From NCBI GenBank assembly GCA_028696185.1, contig JAQVHL010000002.1:88638-152637 (forward strand): DNA of 64,000 bases, written 5' to 3'. Both the position numbers and the translations under genes were made by a program. The number at the start of each line of letters is the position of its first letter. Position 1 is the first letter of the stretch. Source of the DNA: Halothiobacillaceae bacterium. GTDB lineage: Bacteria > Pseudomonadota > Gammaproteobacteria > Halothiobacillales > Halothiobacillaceae. The notes beneath the pieces are model-generated. The model was not told the origin of the DNA. It ran no database searches and saw nothing but the letters and a program-made list of their open reading frames with translations. Positions 26,965 to 36,593 of this stretch are shown one piece after another.

Positions 26965-27902
26965 AAAAGGACCTCGAACAGGACATGGCACAGGACAGCG
27001 TGCGCGGTGAGGTGACGCTCGGGCGTATGTTGCGCGAGGCGCGTGAGCGCAAGGGGCTGACACCCGCCGAGCTGGCCGGCCGGATCAATCTCGACGCGCG
27101 TCTCGTTGAATCGCTGGAGCGCGATGCCTATGAGGGCTTGCCGGATGCGGTTTTCCTGCGCGGGTATCTGCGCCGTTGGGCGCCGATGCTGGAGCTCGAC
27201 GAGTCACGCTTGCTTGCTGCACTGGACCGTGCCGAAGGGCCAAAGCGTTCCGAGCGGGCAAGTGCGCGCAATGTCCTGCCCGGTACGCCCGTGCAGATGG
27301 ACCGCCCGCGGCGCTCATTGCCCTGGGGGTGGTTGCTGCTGATTTTGGCGCTGCCCGCCGGGTATTTCGCCAGCACCTATTTGCCGGAAAGCGGGCTGCT
27401 GGAACGTTTTCTGCCTGGACAGGAGTCGATCACGCCGGTATCGGGCGAGCCGCGTCTGCTGCCTCTGCCGCCGCCGCCGTCCTTGGGCGACCCCCCGCCG
27501 CCCTTGACGCCCCCGTTGGCTGAACCGATGCCGCCGGTCGAAAGCAATGCGACTTCCCCGGCCCAGTCCGCCCCGCTCGTCTCGTCGGCGGAGGCGCCCG
27601 TCGCGCGTTTGCCGGCGCTGGAAAGTCCGGCAGAGCCAGAGCAGGACTCTGTCGCGCCTGGCGCAGTGGTGTTGCGCACGAGCGGCGCCGAGAGCTGGGT
27701 TGAAGTGACCGACGGCACAGGCAAGCGCCTTGTCTATGACACGCTCAAGGCCGGAGCGGAAAAGCGTGTCGAAGGCAAGCCGCCGTATGACATCTTTCTG
27801 GGGAATGCGTCTGCTGTCGAGATCATGTACGAAGGAAAAACCGTGGATACCCGCTCCCATCGCCGCGCCTCCGGCACGGCACGTCTGAGTCTGGGTAAGT
27901 GA
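26961..27902 (+). CDS. rodZ: Cytoskeletal protein RodZ
   Basis: A 313-residue bitopic protein linking MreB to the cell-wall machinery. An N-terminal helix-turn-helix domain (about 17-85, [20 protein letters not shown]) is followed by a basic linker, a membrane segment (about 121-139) and a periplasmic region with a proline-rich stretch (165-200) and a C-terminal RodZ/DUF4115 domain (about 230-310). It starts inside the end of pilW (ATGA) and is followed by ispG after 4 bases. Confidence 0.92.
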   Translation: MKKDLEQDMAQDSVRGEVTLGRMLREARERKGLTPAELAGRINLDARLVESLERDAYEGLPDAVFLRGYLRRWAPMLELDESRLLAALDRAEGPKRSERASARNVLPGTPVQMDRPRRSLPWGWLLLILALPAGYFASTYLPESGLLERFLPGQESITPVSGEPRLLPLPPPPSLGDPPPPLTPPLAEPMPPVESNATSPAQSAPLVSSAEAPVARLPALESPAEPEQDSVAPGAVVLRTSGAESWVEVTDGTGKRLVYDTLKAGAEKRVEGKPPYDIFLGNASAVEIMYEGKTVDTRSHRRASGTARLSLGK

Positions 27903-27906
27903 GGCG

Positions 27907-28998
27907 ATGAACTTCCAGCACCGGATCGAACGCCGCGTTTCGCGGCGCATCATGGTTGGGCGGGTGCCTGTGGGTGGTGACTCGCCGGTATCCGTGCAGA
28001 GCATGACCAATACCGACACCCTGGATGTGGCCGCCACGGTCGCGCAGCTCCGCGCGCTGGAGAAAGCCGGCGCCGACATCGTGCGCGTCTCGGTACCGAG
28101 CATGGAGGCCGCCGAGGCCTTCGGGCGCATCAAGCGCGAGATCGGCTGCCTGCCGCTGATTGCGGACATCCATTTCGACTACCGCATCGCCCTGCGCGTC
28201 GCCGAGCTCGGCGTGGACTGCCTGCGCATCAATCCAGGCAATATCGGGCGCGAGGACCGGGTGCGTGCAGTGGTGGAAGCCGCGCGCGACAAGGGCATCC
28301 CGATCCGCATTGGTGTCAATGCCGGGTCGCTGGAAAAGGACCTGCAGCAGAAATACGGCGAGCCGACGCCTGAGGCGCTGGTCGAATCCGCCTTGCGCCA
28401 TATCGAGATTCTCGACCGGCTGAACTTCCCGGATTTCAAGGTCAGCCTCAAGGCGTCCGACGTGTTCATGACCGTCGAGGCCTATCGCCGGCTCGCCGGG
28501 CAGATCGAGCAGCCACTGCACCTGGGGATCACCGAAGCGGGGGGCGCGCGTGCCGGAGCGGTGAAGTCCGCCATCGGACTCGGCATGCTGCTGGCCGAGG
28601 GTATTGGCGATACCTTGCGCGTTTCGCTGGCGGCCGATCCGGTCGAAGAAATCAAGGTCGGCTGGGATATCCTCAAGAGCCTGCACCTGCGTTCGCGCGG
28701 TATCAACCTGATCGCCTGCCCGTCCTGTTCGCGGCAGGAATTCGACGTGATCCGCACCGTGAACGCACTGGAAGCGCGCATCGAGGACATCGACACCCCG
28801 ATGGATGTGGCGGTGATCGGTTGCGTGGTCAATGGCCCTGGCGAAGCGCGCGAAGCGGCCATCGGTCTGGCCGGCGGGCAGCCCAATCTGCTTTACATCG
28901 ACGGCAAGCCGCATCATAAGGTTGCCGCGGCCGATCTCGTCGACGAACTGGAGCGCGTCATCCGTGAGCGCGCCGCGCGTACGGCACACCGCGAGTAA
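27907..28998 (+). CDS. ispG: (E)-4-hydroxy-3-methylbut-2-enyl-diphosphate synthase
   Basis: Penultimate step of the MEP isoprenoid pathway, reducing the cyclic diphosphate MEcPP to HMBPP. The [4Fe-4S] ligands are Cys271, Cys274 (ACPSCSRQ) and Cys306 ([10 protein letters not shown]). The TIM-barrel N-terminal part begins [20 protein letters not shown]. 363 residues is the bacterial length. It lies between rodZ and hisS. Confidence 0.97.
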   Translation: MNFQHRIERRVSRRIMVGRVPVGGDSPVSVQSMTNTDTLDVAATVAQLRALEKAGADIVRVSVPSMEAAEAFGRIKREIGCLPLIADIHFDYRIALRVAELGVDCLRINPGNIGREDRVRAVVEAARDKGIPIRIGVNAGSLEKDLQQKYGEPTPEALVESALRHIEILDRLNFPDFKVSLKASDVFMTVEAYRRLAGQIEQPLHLGITEAGGARAGAVKSAIGLGMLLAEGIGDTLRVSLAADPVEEIKVGWDILKSLHLRSRGINLIACPSCSRQEFDVIRTVNALEARIEDIDTPMDVAVIGCVVNGPGEAREAAIGLAGGQPNLLYIDGKPHHKVAAADLVDELERVIRERAARTAHRE

Positions 28999-29027
28999 TC
29001 TCCGTCCATCCTTTCGTTGTACCTTTA

Positions 29028-30296
29028 ATGAGCAAAACCCTTCAGTCCGTCCGTGGCATGCACGATCTGCTGCCCGACCAATCCCCGCGCTGGCAGCGGG
29101 TGGAATCCCTCCTGCGCCGGGTGGCTTCCGCCTACGGCTATCAGGAAATCCGCATGCCCATCGTCGAGGAAACCGCGCTGTTCAAGCGCTCCATCGGCGA
29201 GGTGACGGATATCGTTGAAAAGGAAATGTATACCTTCGAGGACCGCAACGGGGACAGTCTCACCCTGCGCCCCGAAGGGACGGCGGGCTGCGTGCGCGCC
29301 TGCCTGGAGCATGGCCTGATTCACAATCAGATTCGCCGTCTGTGGTACATCGGCCCCATGTTCCGCCACGAACGACCGCAGAAAGGGCGTTACCGCCAGT
29401 TTCATCAATTCGGGGTGGAGAGCTTCGGCATCGCCACGCCGGACGTGGACGCGGAGCTGATCCTGATGGGCGCGCGCCTGTGGCGTGAGCTGGGGCTTGT
29501 CGATGTGCATCTGGAAATCAACACCCTGGGGTCTGCCGCCGCCCGTCTGGCCTATCGTGAGGTGCTGATCGCCTATCTGGAGTCGCATCGCCACCGGCTG
29601 GACGAGGATGCGCTGCGTCGTCTGCACAGCAACCCCTTGCGTATCCTCGACAGCAAGAATCCGGACATGCAGGATCTGATCGAGGGGGCGCCTCGTCTGA
29701 TGGATCATCTGGATGAGGAATCGCTTGCCGATTTTGCAATGCTGCGTGCCACGCTAGATGCCGCCGGTATTCCCTATCGGGTCAATCCGCGTCTGGTGCG
29801 CGGGCTGGATTATTACTGCAAGACCGTGTTTGAATGGGTGACGACCCATCTAGGCGCGCAGGGCACGGTGTGTGCTGGCGGCCGCTACGACGGGCTGGTC
29901 GAGCAGCTGGGCGGTCGGGCGACCCCTGCCGCAGGTTTTGCCATCGGCCTTGAACGTATCGTCGCCCTTCTGGAGCAGCAGGCCCCGGTGGAAGCGCCGG
30001 AGGCGGATGTCTACGTGCTGACGGCGGCCCCCGGCGCCGATATCGCCGGGTTGTGTCTTGCTGAGCGCTTGCGTGGTGAAACCCCGTTGCGAGTCATGGT
30101 CAACTGTGGCGGCGGCGGCCTGAAGGCGCAGTTCAAGCGCGCCGATCGCAGCGGGGCACGTCTGGCGCTGATTCTGGGCGAGGATGAAATTCGTGAAGGG
30201 CGCGTCACCCTCAAGGCGTTGCGCGAGGAACTACCCCAGGAAAGCGTGCCTACGGGCGAGGTGATCGGGGCGGTCATGCGCCGCCTGGCTCCTTGA
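29028..30296 (+). CDS. hisS: Histidyl-tRNA synthetase
   Basis: Class II aminoacyl-tRNA synthetase, 422 residues. The N-terminus [11 protein letters not shown], motif 2 (around 106-125, with [14 protein letters not shown]) and the histidine-specific [15 protein letters not shown] are all present, and motif 3 GFAIGLERI precedes the anticodon-binding domain (about 330-420). Part of the conserved ispG-hisS-yfgM-bamB-der order. Confidence 0.98.
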   Translation: MSKTLQSVRGMHDLLPDQSPRWQRVESLLRRVASAYGYQEIRMPIVEETALFKRSIGEVTDIVEKEMYTFEDRNGDSLTLRPEGTAGCVRACLEHGLIHNQIRRLWYIGPMFRHERPQKGRYRQFHQFGVESFGIATPDVDAELILMGARLWRELGLVDVHLEINTLGSAAARLAYREVLIAYLESHRHRLDEDALRRLHSNPLRILDSKNPDMQDLIEGAPRLMDHLDEESLADFAMLRATLDAAGIPYRVNPRLVRGLDYYCKTVFEWVTTHLGAQGTVCAGGRYDGLVEQLGGRATPAAGFAIGLERIVALLEQQAPVEAPEADVYVLTAAPGADIAGLCLAERLRGETPLRVMVNCGGGGLKAQFKRADRSGARLALILGEDEIREGRVTLKALREELPQESVPTGEVIGAVMRRLAP

Positions 30297-30336
30297 GCCC
30301 GATGACGGAATTGATCAGTATTTTCATCAGGAAGCG

Positions 30337-30954
30337 ATGATGCGGACTTTCGAGAACGAACAGGAACAGATTGACGCGCTCAAGGATTGGTGGCGCGAGA
30401 ACGGGCGCTCGGTAATAGCCGGCGTTGTTCTGGCCGGCGTGGCCCTTGGCGGCTGGAACGGCTGGCAGTGGTGGCAGGAACGGCAGTTCGCCGAAGGCGC
30501 CGCTGCCTATGACGTGCTGGAACGTGCAACGGGTGACGAGGCGCGCCTGAGTGCTGTGCAGAAGCTGGTTCAGGAGGCTCCAAAGACACCGTACGCCGAT
30601 CTGGCCGAACTTGACGCCGTGCGCCTGCTGATTGCTCAGGGCAAGATCGATGAGGCGCGCGCGCGACTCGAAAGCCTGAGTGCTCACCCTGCGCGGCCCG
30701 AGCTGGAGCCGCTCTTGAAGCTGCGTCTGGCGCGTCTTTACGAACAGCTGGGGCAGGCCGACCGCGCTCTGGAACTGCTCAAGGCACCCATGCCGGGGCC
30801 GTTTGCCTACATGGCCGAAGAACTGCGCGGCGATGTGCTGGCCCAGCAAGGCCGCATCGACGAAGCGCGGCAAGCCTACGATAGCGCACTGGCTCGCGGA
30901 CTGGAGCTGGGCCGCGATACCGGGATGTTGCAGCTTAAGCGAGACGATCTTTAA
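30337..30954 (+). CDS. yfgM: YfgM-like tetratricopeptide membrane protein
   Basis: A 205-residue bitopic protein: short cytoplasmic N-terminus (ENEQEQIDALKDWWRENGR), one membrane segment (about 24-41) and a periplasmic TPR region. YfgM (AnciA) is an ancillary SecYEG/PpiD chaperone factor in E. coli. Start at ATG 30337 or 30340 cannot be separated. It follows hisS by 40 bases and precedes bamB, as usual. Confidence 0.9.
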   Translation: MMRTFENEQEQIDALKDWWRENGRSVIAGVVLAGVALGGWNGWQWWQERQFAEGAAAYDVLERATGDEARLSAVQKLVQEAPKTPYADLAELDAVRLLIAQGKIDEARARLESLSAHPARPELEPLLKLRLARLYEQLGQADRALELLKAPMPGPFAYMAEELRGDVLAQQGRIDEARQAYDSALARGLELGRDTGMLQLKRDDL

Positions 30955-30957
30955 CAG

Positions 30958-30995
30958 GCTGTTGAAAAAGGGCAGGAAAGCCCTTTTTCAACAGC
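30958..30995 (+). terminator. Perfect 16-bp hairpin between yfgM and bamB
   Basis: GCTGTTGAAAAAGGGC (30958-30973) pairs perfectly with 30980-30995 across a 6-base loop. It begins 3 bases after the yfgM stop. The 3' arm carries a CCCTTTTTC run but no T-tract follows the stem, so termination or mRNA processing/attenuation ahead of bamB are both possible. Confidence 0.6.
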
Positions 30996-31062
30996 ATGGA
31001 AGGCCAGCCATTCATGGCGGGCCTTTTTCCGTTGTTCCTGAGTGGCCCGAAGGAGGGCGACC

Positions 31063-32241
31063 GTGATCAAACACCGCAAGCCGATGAAGTTTCTCTCCCG
31101 TTCTCTGGTCGCCAGCGTGATGGTGGCTGGCGTGCTGGCCGCCGGGTGCAGCAATACCCGCGATCATGTCGAGCCGCCTACCAAGCTTGTCGATGTGCGC
31201 GGTGAATTCGCCCCGCGTATCGTCTGGTCGGCCAGCACCGGCAGCGCCCAACCCGGTAAGCTGCTGCGCCTTGTGCCCTATGTGGAAGGGGGGGTGGCCT
31301 ATACCGTGGATCCGGCCGGCAAGCTCACCGCTGTCGACCTGGACAGCGGCGCTACGCGCTGGGCACGTTCGCTGGATGTCAAGGCGACTGCCGGACTGGG
31401 TGGCGGTGAGGGCCTGCTGGTTCTGGCCACTGAAGACGGCGAGCTCATCGCCGTCGAGCGCGAAACGGGCGAGGTCCGCTGGCGCAAGCCCCTGACGACG
31501 CTGGCCTGGGCGCGACCGGCCGTGGCCGGCGGCAAGGTGATCGTACGTACCGGTGATGGGCGCGTGTTTGCCTTCGACGCGGTAAAAGGAACTCGTCTGT
31601 GGGTAGAGGCCCGCAGCGTCCCGGCTCTGAGTCTGCAAGGGCAGAGCGATCCGGTCGTGCTGGGCAACGAAGCCGTACTGATCGGGTACGACAACGGTGC
31701 CCTGGTCGTGCATGCGCTGGCCGATGGACGCAGCCTGTGGGAAACCCAGGTGGCCCTGCCCAGCGGGCGCAGCGATATCGACCGCATGGTGGATATCGAT
31801 GCGACACCGCTGGTCGATCGAGGCGTGGTTTATGCCCTGAGCTACCAGGGGCGTTTGGCCGCTGTGGAGCTGCGTAGCGGTCAGCCGCTGTGGAATCGCG
31901 AGATGTCGGGTTATTCCAGCATGACGGCGGATTCCGGCACGGTGTACTTTTCCGACGCCCGTGGCGCGGTCTGGGCGGTGGACAAAGCCGGCGGCCAGCC
32001 TTTATGGCGGCAGGAAGCCCTGCTGCATCGTGCACTCAGCGCGCCTGTACTGGCTGGACGCTGGCTGGTCGTTGGTGATCTGGAAGGGTATGTCCATTTC
32101 CTGTCTCCCGACGACGGGCATATCGTTGCCCGGACACGGGTGGACGGTGGGCGCGTCGTCGGCCAGCCGGTGCCGACACGCCAGGGCGTCCTGGTGCTCA
32201 CCGAGGGCGGTCGCCTGACGCTGGTTGCCGTGCCTGATTGA
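31063..32241 (+). CDS. bamB: Outer-membrane assembly lipoprotein BamB
   Basis: A 392-residue beta-propeller lipoprotein of the BAM complex, which inserts outer-membrane proteins. A signal peptide with lipobox VLAAGC puts the lipidated Cys at 29; PQQ-like repeats with Ala-Val-Asp and Trp motifs follow (LTAVDLDSGATRW, LIAVERETGEVRWR). GTG at 31063 is chosen because AGGAGG lies 7 bases upstream; ATG 31084 also gives a complete signal peptide. Between yfgM and a DUF945 gene. Confidence 0.93.
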   Translation: MIKHRKPMKFLSRSLVASVMVAGVLAAGCSNTRDHVEPPTKLVDVRGEFAPRIVWSASTGSAQPGKLLRLVPYVEGGVAYTVDPAGKLTAVDLDSGATRWARSLDVKATAGLGGGEGLLVLATEDGELIAVERETGEVRWRKPLTTLAWARPAVAGGKVIVRTGDGRVFAFDAVKGTRLWVEARSVPALSLQGQSDPVVLGNEAVLIGYDNGALVVHALADGRSLWETQVALPSGRSDIDRMVDIDATPLVDRGVVYALSYQGRLAAVELRSGQPLWNREMSGYSSMTADSGTVYFSDARGAVWAVDKAGGQPLWRQEALLHRALSAPVLAGRWLVVGDLEGYVHFLSPDDGHIVARTRVDGGRVVGQPVPTRQGVLVLTEGGRLTLVAVPD

Positions 32242-32312
32242 GCCCCATCGGTTTAGGCCGGTCGGATAAAACCTGTGAACTCGTGGTGGCGCGTTCGTTC
32301 AGGCGGTGAGCG

Positions 32313-33629
32313 ATGACGCAGCGGCATTGGCGGCGCATACTCATCGCGGGCGTTTTGTTCCTTATGGCCGCAGTGGTGCTGCCGTACCAGGTTGGCGCCT
32401 TGGTTGAAACCTATCTGCCTTACTGGGGCAGCGCGGTGGCGAACCGTACCGGTCTGGACTGGCAACCCGAGCCGGGCGAGCGGGGTATCTGGCACAGTCG
32501 GAGTGAATCCCGTCTGTGGTTGCCGGGCCAGATCGCACCCCTGCATCTGCACCATGAGATTACGCATGGTCCGGGGTGGGCCGATGGACAGCCCTTCCTG
32601 GTGCGCATGTTGACCCAGGTGAGCGAGGATTCGCCCTTACGGTTGGATTCCTGGCCTGAGCGCCTTCCGCTGGTGCTGACGACGTCCGTGGGCCTCGATG
32701 GGGTGGTGAGTTTTACCCTGACGCCGGGACAGGGTGCCCTGCTTGTCGATGTCATGGCGCATCATGCCCATGGGGAGTGGTCGGGGGCGGGACTGGCCCT
32801 TGAAAGCGAACGCGGCGGGGTGACGCTGGATACACCCTGGTTGCGCATCGATCTTCGTGCGCCGCCGACAGAGGAGGCCTTGCAGGGGCAACTGGGCTGG
32901 CGTGCGCAGCGCATGGCCCTCAAGGCCGATGACATGAGCCTCCTTGCCGAGCGCGTCGAGGCGAGCCTGGTCAGCGCCAGCGACGCGCGTGGCTGGTCCG
33001 TGTCGGCGCAGCTCGGTGCCGCGAGCCTGCGCGGGCAGGGGCGTGAGCCTGAATGGTTGGGGCTAGGGCCTCAGACTCCGTCCGGGCCGCTGACTCTGGC
33101 GGTGTCGGGCGAAGGTCTGGATCGTCTGGGTTTCACTGAATTGTGTGAGTGGATGGCGCTGGTCGAGCGTCGCCACGCTGAAGAGGGGCTGGGGCGGGAT
33201 ATCCTGCTGCGCGAACAGGGTGATGCGGGTATTCAAGCCCTGCTGCGCCTGCTGGACGCGTCCGGGCGTCTGCATATAGGCCCGATCCGGTTGGCGCTGC
33301 CTCAGGGGCGTGTCGAGGGTCATCTGTTTCTGTCCCGCGCGAAACAGGGCATGAGCGATCAACCCTGGACTCTCCTGGATGCGCGTGCCGAGCTTTCAGG
33401 CGAGCGCGCATTTTTCGAATCCTGGCTGGCAGAGCGTTTTGCCGAACAGCTGACGGATACTGAGCAGGCCAGGCGCGCCGCACGTGCGCAACTCGCCGAG
33501 GGGTTGCGGCGCCGTCTTCTGACGGCGGATGAAGAGTCAATGTATCGTGCCGAGGCCGTGTTGTCAGGCGGTCGGCTGAACATCAATGGTCGTTCCTGGC
33601 CCTTGATGAGTTTTCTTCCCTTTCATTGA
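32313..33629 (+). CDS. DUF945 (YdgA-like) protein
   Basis: A 438-residue protein with an N-terminal membrane anchor (about 8-25) and a large periplasmic part. The layout and the C-terminal pattern (YRAEAVLSGGRLNINGRSWPL) fit DUF945/YdgA, a gammaproteobacterial family of unknown role. It is inserted between bamB and der, which are adjacent in many relatives. Alternative: an unrelated envelope protein of AsmA-like character; similarity to DUF945 is judged by eye. Confidence 0.7.
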   Translation: MTQRHWRRILIAGVLFLMAAVVLPYQVGALVETYLPYWGSAVANRTGLDWQPEPGERGIWHSRSESRLWLPGQIAPLHLHHEITHGPGWADGQPFLVRMLTQVSEDSPLRLDSWPERLPLVLTTSVGLDGVVSFTLTPGQGALLVDVMAHHAHGEWSGAGLALESERGGVTLDTPWLRIDLRAPPTEEALQGQLGWRAQRMALKADDMSLLAERVEASLVSASDARGWSVSAQLGAASLRGQGREPEWLGLGPQTPSGPLTLAVSGEGLDRLGFTELCEWMALVERRHAEEGLGRDILLREQGDAGIQALLRLLDASGRLHIGPIRLALPQGRVEGHLFLSRAKQGMSDQPWTLLDARAELSGERAFFESWLAERFAEQLTDTEQARRAARAQLAEGLRRRLLTADEESMYRAEAVLSGGRLNINGRSWPLMSFLPFH

Positions 33630-33695
33630 GTGTCCACGCCCTGCGCGGACGAGCGATGGTCTGAGCAAGGCCATCGCATGTATCGAGGTATCAAG

Positions 33696-35225
33696 ATGTC
33701 GGAACGTCCGGAGCAGCCCCTTCACGAACAAGGGCTTGACGATGAAGGCTTCCAGGAGGCGCACCAGCGGGGCGCGGTGATCAAGCCGGTCATTGCCCTG
33801 GTGGGGCGTCCCAACGTGGGGAAATCCACGCTGTTCAACCAGCTTACCCGCTCGCGGGATGCCCTGGTGGCGGATTTTCCCGGCCTGACGCGCGACCGTA
33901 AATACGGTACGGCCCATTTTGGCGAACGCGCCTATATTGTGATCGACACGGGGGGGCTATCCGGCGAGGATGTCGGCATCGATGTGCTGATGCAGCGCCA
34001 GGCCTGGCTTGCGGTGGAAGAAGCGGACCTGGTGTTCTTCATGGTCGATGCCCGTGCGGGACTCACGGCCAGCGATGAGATCGTGGCCGAACAGCTGCGG
34101 CGACAGGGTAAGCCGGTACAGCTGGTCGTCAACAAGGTTGACGGGGTCGATGTGACTGACAGTCTATCCGAGTTCTCGCGTCTGGGTTTCGGACCTTCCC
34201 AGCTGCTCGCCGCCTCCCATGGACGAGGCATCGCCACCCTCATGGAGCGTGCTGATGAGTTGCTGCCCTTGCAGCATGGCGATACGGATGGGGGCGAAGA
34301 AGCCGGTGGGGTTCGCGTGGCTGTGGTCGGTCGACCGAACGTGGGCAAGTCCACCCTTATCAATCGCCTGCTGGGTGAGGAGCGCGTGCTGGCCTTCGAT
34401 CAACCGGGGACGACGCGCGACAGCATCTTCATTCCCTTCGAGCGCGAGGGGCGGCAATACACCCTCATCGACACCGCCGGCGTGCGCCGTCGTGCGCGGG
34501 TGAACGAAACCATCGAAAAATTCAGTGTCGTGAAGACCCTGCAGGCCATGGACGCGGCGCATGTGGTCGTGTTGGTACTTGATGCCCACGAGGGGATTAC
34601 CGAGCAGGACCTGCACTTGCTGGGCTTTGTGATCGAGCGTGGTCGAGCGCTGATTCTGGCCATCAACAAGTGGGATGGCATGACGCCCGAGCAGCGCGAT
34701 CAGGTGAAGCGCCAGATTGATCTGCGTCTGGAATTCGTGCGTTTCGCCGAGCTGCATTTCATTTCCGCGCTGCATGGCAGCGGGGTGGGCCTGCTCATGC
34801 AGGCGGTCGATCGCGCCTATGGTGCCGCGATGCGCAAGATGTCCACCCCCGAGCTGACCCGAGAGCTGGAAGCGGCCTTGTTCGCTCATCAGCCGCCACT
34901 GGTCAACGGGCGACGCATCAAGCTGCGTTACGCCCATCAGGGGGGGGCCAATCCACCGGTCATCGTGATTCACGGCAAGCAGACCGAGCGCCTGCCCGGT
35001 GCGTACAAGCGCTATCTGGAAAACCGTTTCCGCGAGGCTTTCCGTTTGAAGGGAACCCCGGTGCGCCTGGAATTCCGTACTGACGACAACCCTTACGAGG
35101 GCCGCTACGAAAAGCTCACGCCGCTGCAGAAATACAAGCAGAAGAAAAAAGAGGCGGCCATCGCCCGCGTGCGTGGCCGGAACAAGCCCAAGCCCAAGCC
35201 CAAGCCTCCTGGAAAGGGTTCCTGA
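33696..35225 (+). CDS. der: Ribosome-associated GTPase Der (EngA)
   Basis: A 509-residue double GTPase needed for 50S subunit maturation. Two G domains each start with GRPNVGKST (37-45 and about 211-219), and a C-terminal KH-like domain follows. The N-terminus has a ~28-residue extension ([16 protein letters not shown]...) before the usual start of the first G domain. ATG 33696 is favoured by GAGG 8 bases upstream; longer in-frame starts exist. The C-terminus is Lys/Pro-rich (KPKPKPKPP). Last gene of the conserved run. Confidence 0.96.
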   Translation: MSERPEQPLHEQGLDDEGFQEAHQRGAVIKPVIALVGRPNVGKSTLFNQLTRSRDALVADFPGLTRDRKYGTAHFGERAYIVIDTGGLSGEDVGIDVLMQRQAWLAVEEADLVFFMVDARAGLTASDEIVAEQLRRQGKPVQLVVNKVDGVDVTDSLSEFSRLGFGPSQLLAASHGRGIATLMERADELLPLQHGDTDGGEEAGGVRVAVVGRPNVGKSTLINRLLGEERVLAFDQPGTTRDSIFIPFEREGRQYTLIDTAGVRRRARVNETIEKFSVVKTLQAMDAAHVVVLVLDAHEGITEQDLHLLGFVIERGRALILAINKWDGMTPEQRDQVKRQIDLRLEFVRFAELHFISALHGSGVGLLMQAVDRAYGAAMRKMSTPELTRELEAALFAHQPPLVNGRRIKLRYAHQGGANPPVIVIHGKQTERLPGAYKRYLENRFREAFRLKGTPVRLEFRTDDNPYEGRYEKLTPLQKYKQKKKEAAIARVRGRNKPKPKPKPPGKGS

Positions 35226-35327
35226 GAGCCCATGCGCGATCTGTAGAACACAGGAAGGCGGGTGTCGCGTCATGCTCAGCCTCACTTGACGGTTAAGCAT
35301 ACGCGTCCGCACCGGTGGCTTTATGGG

Positions 35328-35496
35328 GCGGCAAGCTGTAACAAGGATGTTCCGTGAGACTGAAAACTCCGCGATAGGTTTTTCAGTAACCTGCAACGGG
35401 GATTCTTCGGCGGGGCCGCGTCCGGTAGATGCCCGGATGGGAAGAAGATCGATCCGTGACTGGTTTGATGTTTCTACGGAACATCCTTGCTCCGCC
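35328..35496 (+). other. Structured intergenic region after der (possible small RNA or MITE)
   Basis: In the 307-base convergent gap between der and the roadblock gene, CAAGGATGTTCCGT (35342-35355) is perfectly complementary to 35476-35489, 120 bases away. The pairing extends past a small internal loop by GGCGG (35328-35332) with CCGCC (35492-35496). Inside is ACTGAAAA (35359-35366) with TTTTCAGT (35380-35387), and weaker CGGAT/ATCCG pairs (35434-35438 with 35452-35456). No coding frame is believable. It resembles neither repeat family in the window. Confidence 0.55.
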
Positions 35497-35504
35497 AAGA
35501 CCGC

Positions 35505-35541
35505 TGGGTGAAAAGCGTATTTCAGCCCATGGTCATTTTTT
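35505..35541 (+). terminator. Probable Rho-independent terminator of der
   Basis: GGGTGAAA pairs with TTTCAGCCC (one bulge) around the loop AGCGTA, followed by ATGGTCATTTTTT. It reaches a few bases into the end of the convergent roadblock gene. Confidence 0.55.
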
Positions 35542-35913
35542 GGCGCTGTTTTTCACCTCGCCCTCGATACGCTCCGCCGCGCGGCGGATATCGAGAAAAA
35601 CCAGACCCAGTTTGGTCTGAGCCTTCGCAATCACGGTAAGGACCGCATCGTGGCCGGCGTGGGTCATGACCACATAGCCGTCATGGCCCTTGATCATCAC
35701 CTGCTCAAGGTCGCCCCGGCCCAGCTCCTGCGCCGTACGGTCGCCCAGCGAGAGCAGGGCGGCGCTCATGGCGCCGAGCCGATCCTCATCCATGGAGGCC
35801 GGCAGGCGCGCGGCCATCATCAAACCATCGGTGGAAATGATGGCCGAGGCTTCGATGTCTGCCGAGGTGCCATTGAGTTCGTCGAGGATCTCGGAGAGGG
35901 TGTCTGCGAGCAT
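35533..35913 (-). CDS. Roadblock/LC7 domain protein (MglB-like)
   Basis: A 126-residue protein consisting of one roadblock domain. The pattern is typical: amphipathic helix (LADTLSEILDELNGTSADIEA), strand plus turn SAIISTDGLMMAARLP, helix with MSAALLSLGDRTAQELG, then strands VMIKGHDGYVVMTHAG and AVLTVIAKAQTKLGLVFLDIRRAAERI. Roadblock proteins form dimers that bind small GTPases; MglB is the GAP for MglA in Myxococcus. It is the last gene of a five-gene minus-strand operon with an MglA-like GTPase two genes upstream. Confidence 0.88.
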   Translation of the reverse strand: MLADTLSEILDELNGTSADIEASAIISTDGLMMAARLPASMDEDRLGAMSAALLSLGDRTAQELGRGDLEQVMIKGHDGYVVMTHAGHDAVLTVIAKAQTKLGLVFLDIRRAAERIEGEVKNSAKK

Positions 35914-35936
35914 GGATATGTTCTCCCTTGAATCTT

Positions 35937-36593
35937 CTATTGGGCCGTAAGGCCGATACTGCCGTAACGGCGGACGAGGAGCCAGATGAGATCCAGCGTG
36001 GCGGCCTGGTTAAGGTTGGGCAGGCCACTGAGGATCAATACGAAGCGGTAGCGGCCTACATAGAGCGGCCAGAAACCTATTTCGCTGTAACCGCCGGCAT
36101 TGGTGATGGCCCAGGCGCTGCTGGACAGGCCCAGGTCGCCACCGATGACCGCTTCATGGCGGGTGTGCAGCGAGCCGATGTCAGCGGACAGTCCCGCCAG
36201 TTCCTCCGCCAGCGCGCGGGTGAATCCATGGCTGACAATGTAAAATCCCTGCTCGTCGGCAAGCAGGGCTCGGTTTCGTCCGGCGAGTTCGGCGATCAAC
36301 GAAGGCAGACGCTCTTCGAGCGTGCCGTCTGGAAGCTTGTGCGGGTTGTCCAGCCCTTGCACCAGTCGAAGCTCCTGCATGCGATAGAGTAGTTCCAATG
36401 CGGCTTGTTCCTTGTCCAGCCCGCACAGGCGCATCAGGGCGCCACTGTCGAGCAGCGAAGGGGTTTCCTCACGCATCAGGCGCAGAAGCAGAGTCCGATA
36501 GGGATGACTGCGGGGGCTGGAAACGGCGAAATACGCACCGGAGGGCGTTGGGGATAGGAAAAGTCCTGCGCTGAGGGCGTACTGCGGATTCAC
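35937..36593 (-). CDS. Unknown protein: winged-helix-like N-terminus plus cryptic roadblock-like domain
   Basis: Not a family I recognise. In 218 residues, the first ~90 are mainly helical (YRTLLLRLMREETPSLLD, LDKEQAALELLYRMQELRLVQG), like a winged helix. Residues ~95-215 follow the roadblock order: helix LPSLIAELAG, strand-turn ALLADEQGFYIVSHG, helix ALAEELAGLSADIGSLHT, strands around AITNAGGYSEIGFWPLYVGR and RFVLILSGLPNLNQA, and a last helix TLDLIWLLVRRYG. This is inference from pattern. Its ATG overlaps the GTPase stop by 4 bases and a roadblock gene follows after 23 bases. Confidence 0.6.
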   Translation of the reverse strand: MNPQYALSAGLFLSPTPSGAYFAVSSPRSHPYRTLLLRLMREETPSLLDSGALMRLCGLDKEQAALELLYRMQELRLVQGLDNPHKLPDGTLEERLPSLIAELAGRNRALLADEQGFYIVSHGFTRALAEELAGLSADIGSLHTRHEAVIGGDLGLSSSAWAITNAGGYSEIGFWPLYVGRYRFVLILSGLPNLNQAATLDLIWLLVRRYGSIGLTAQ

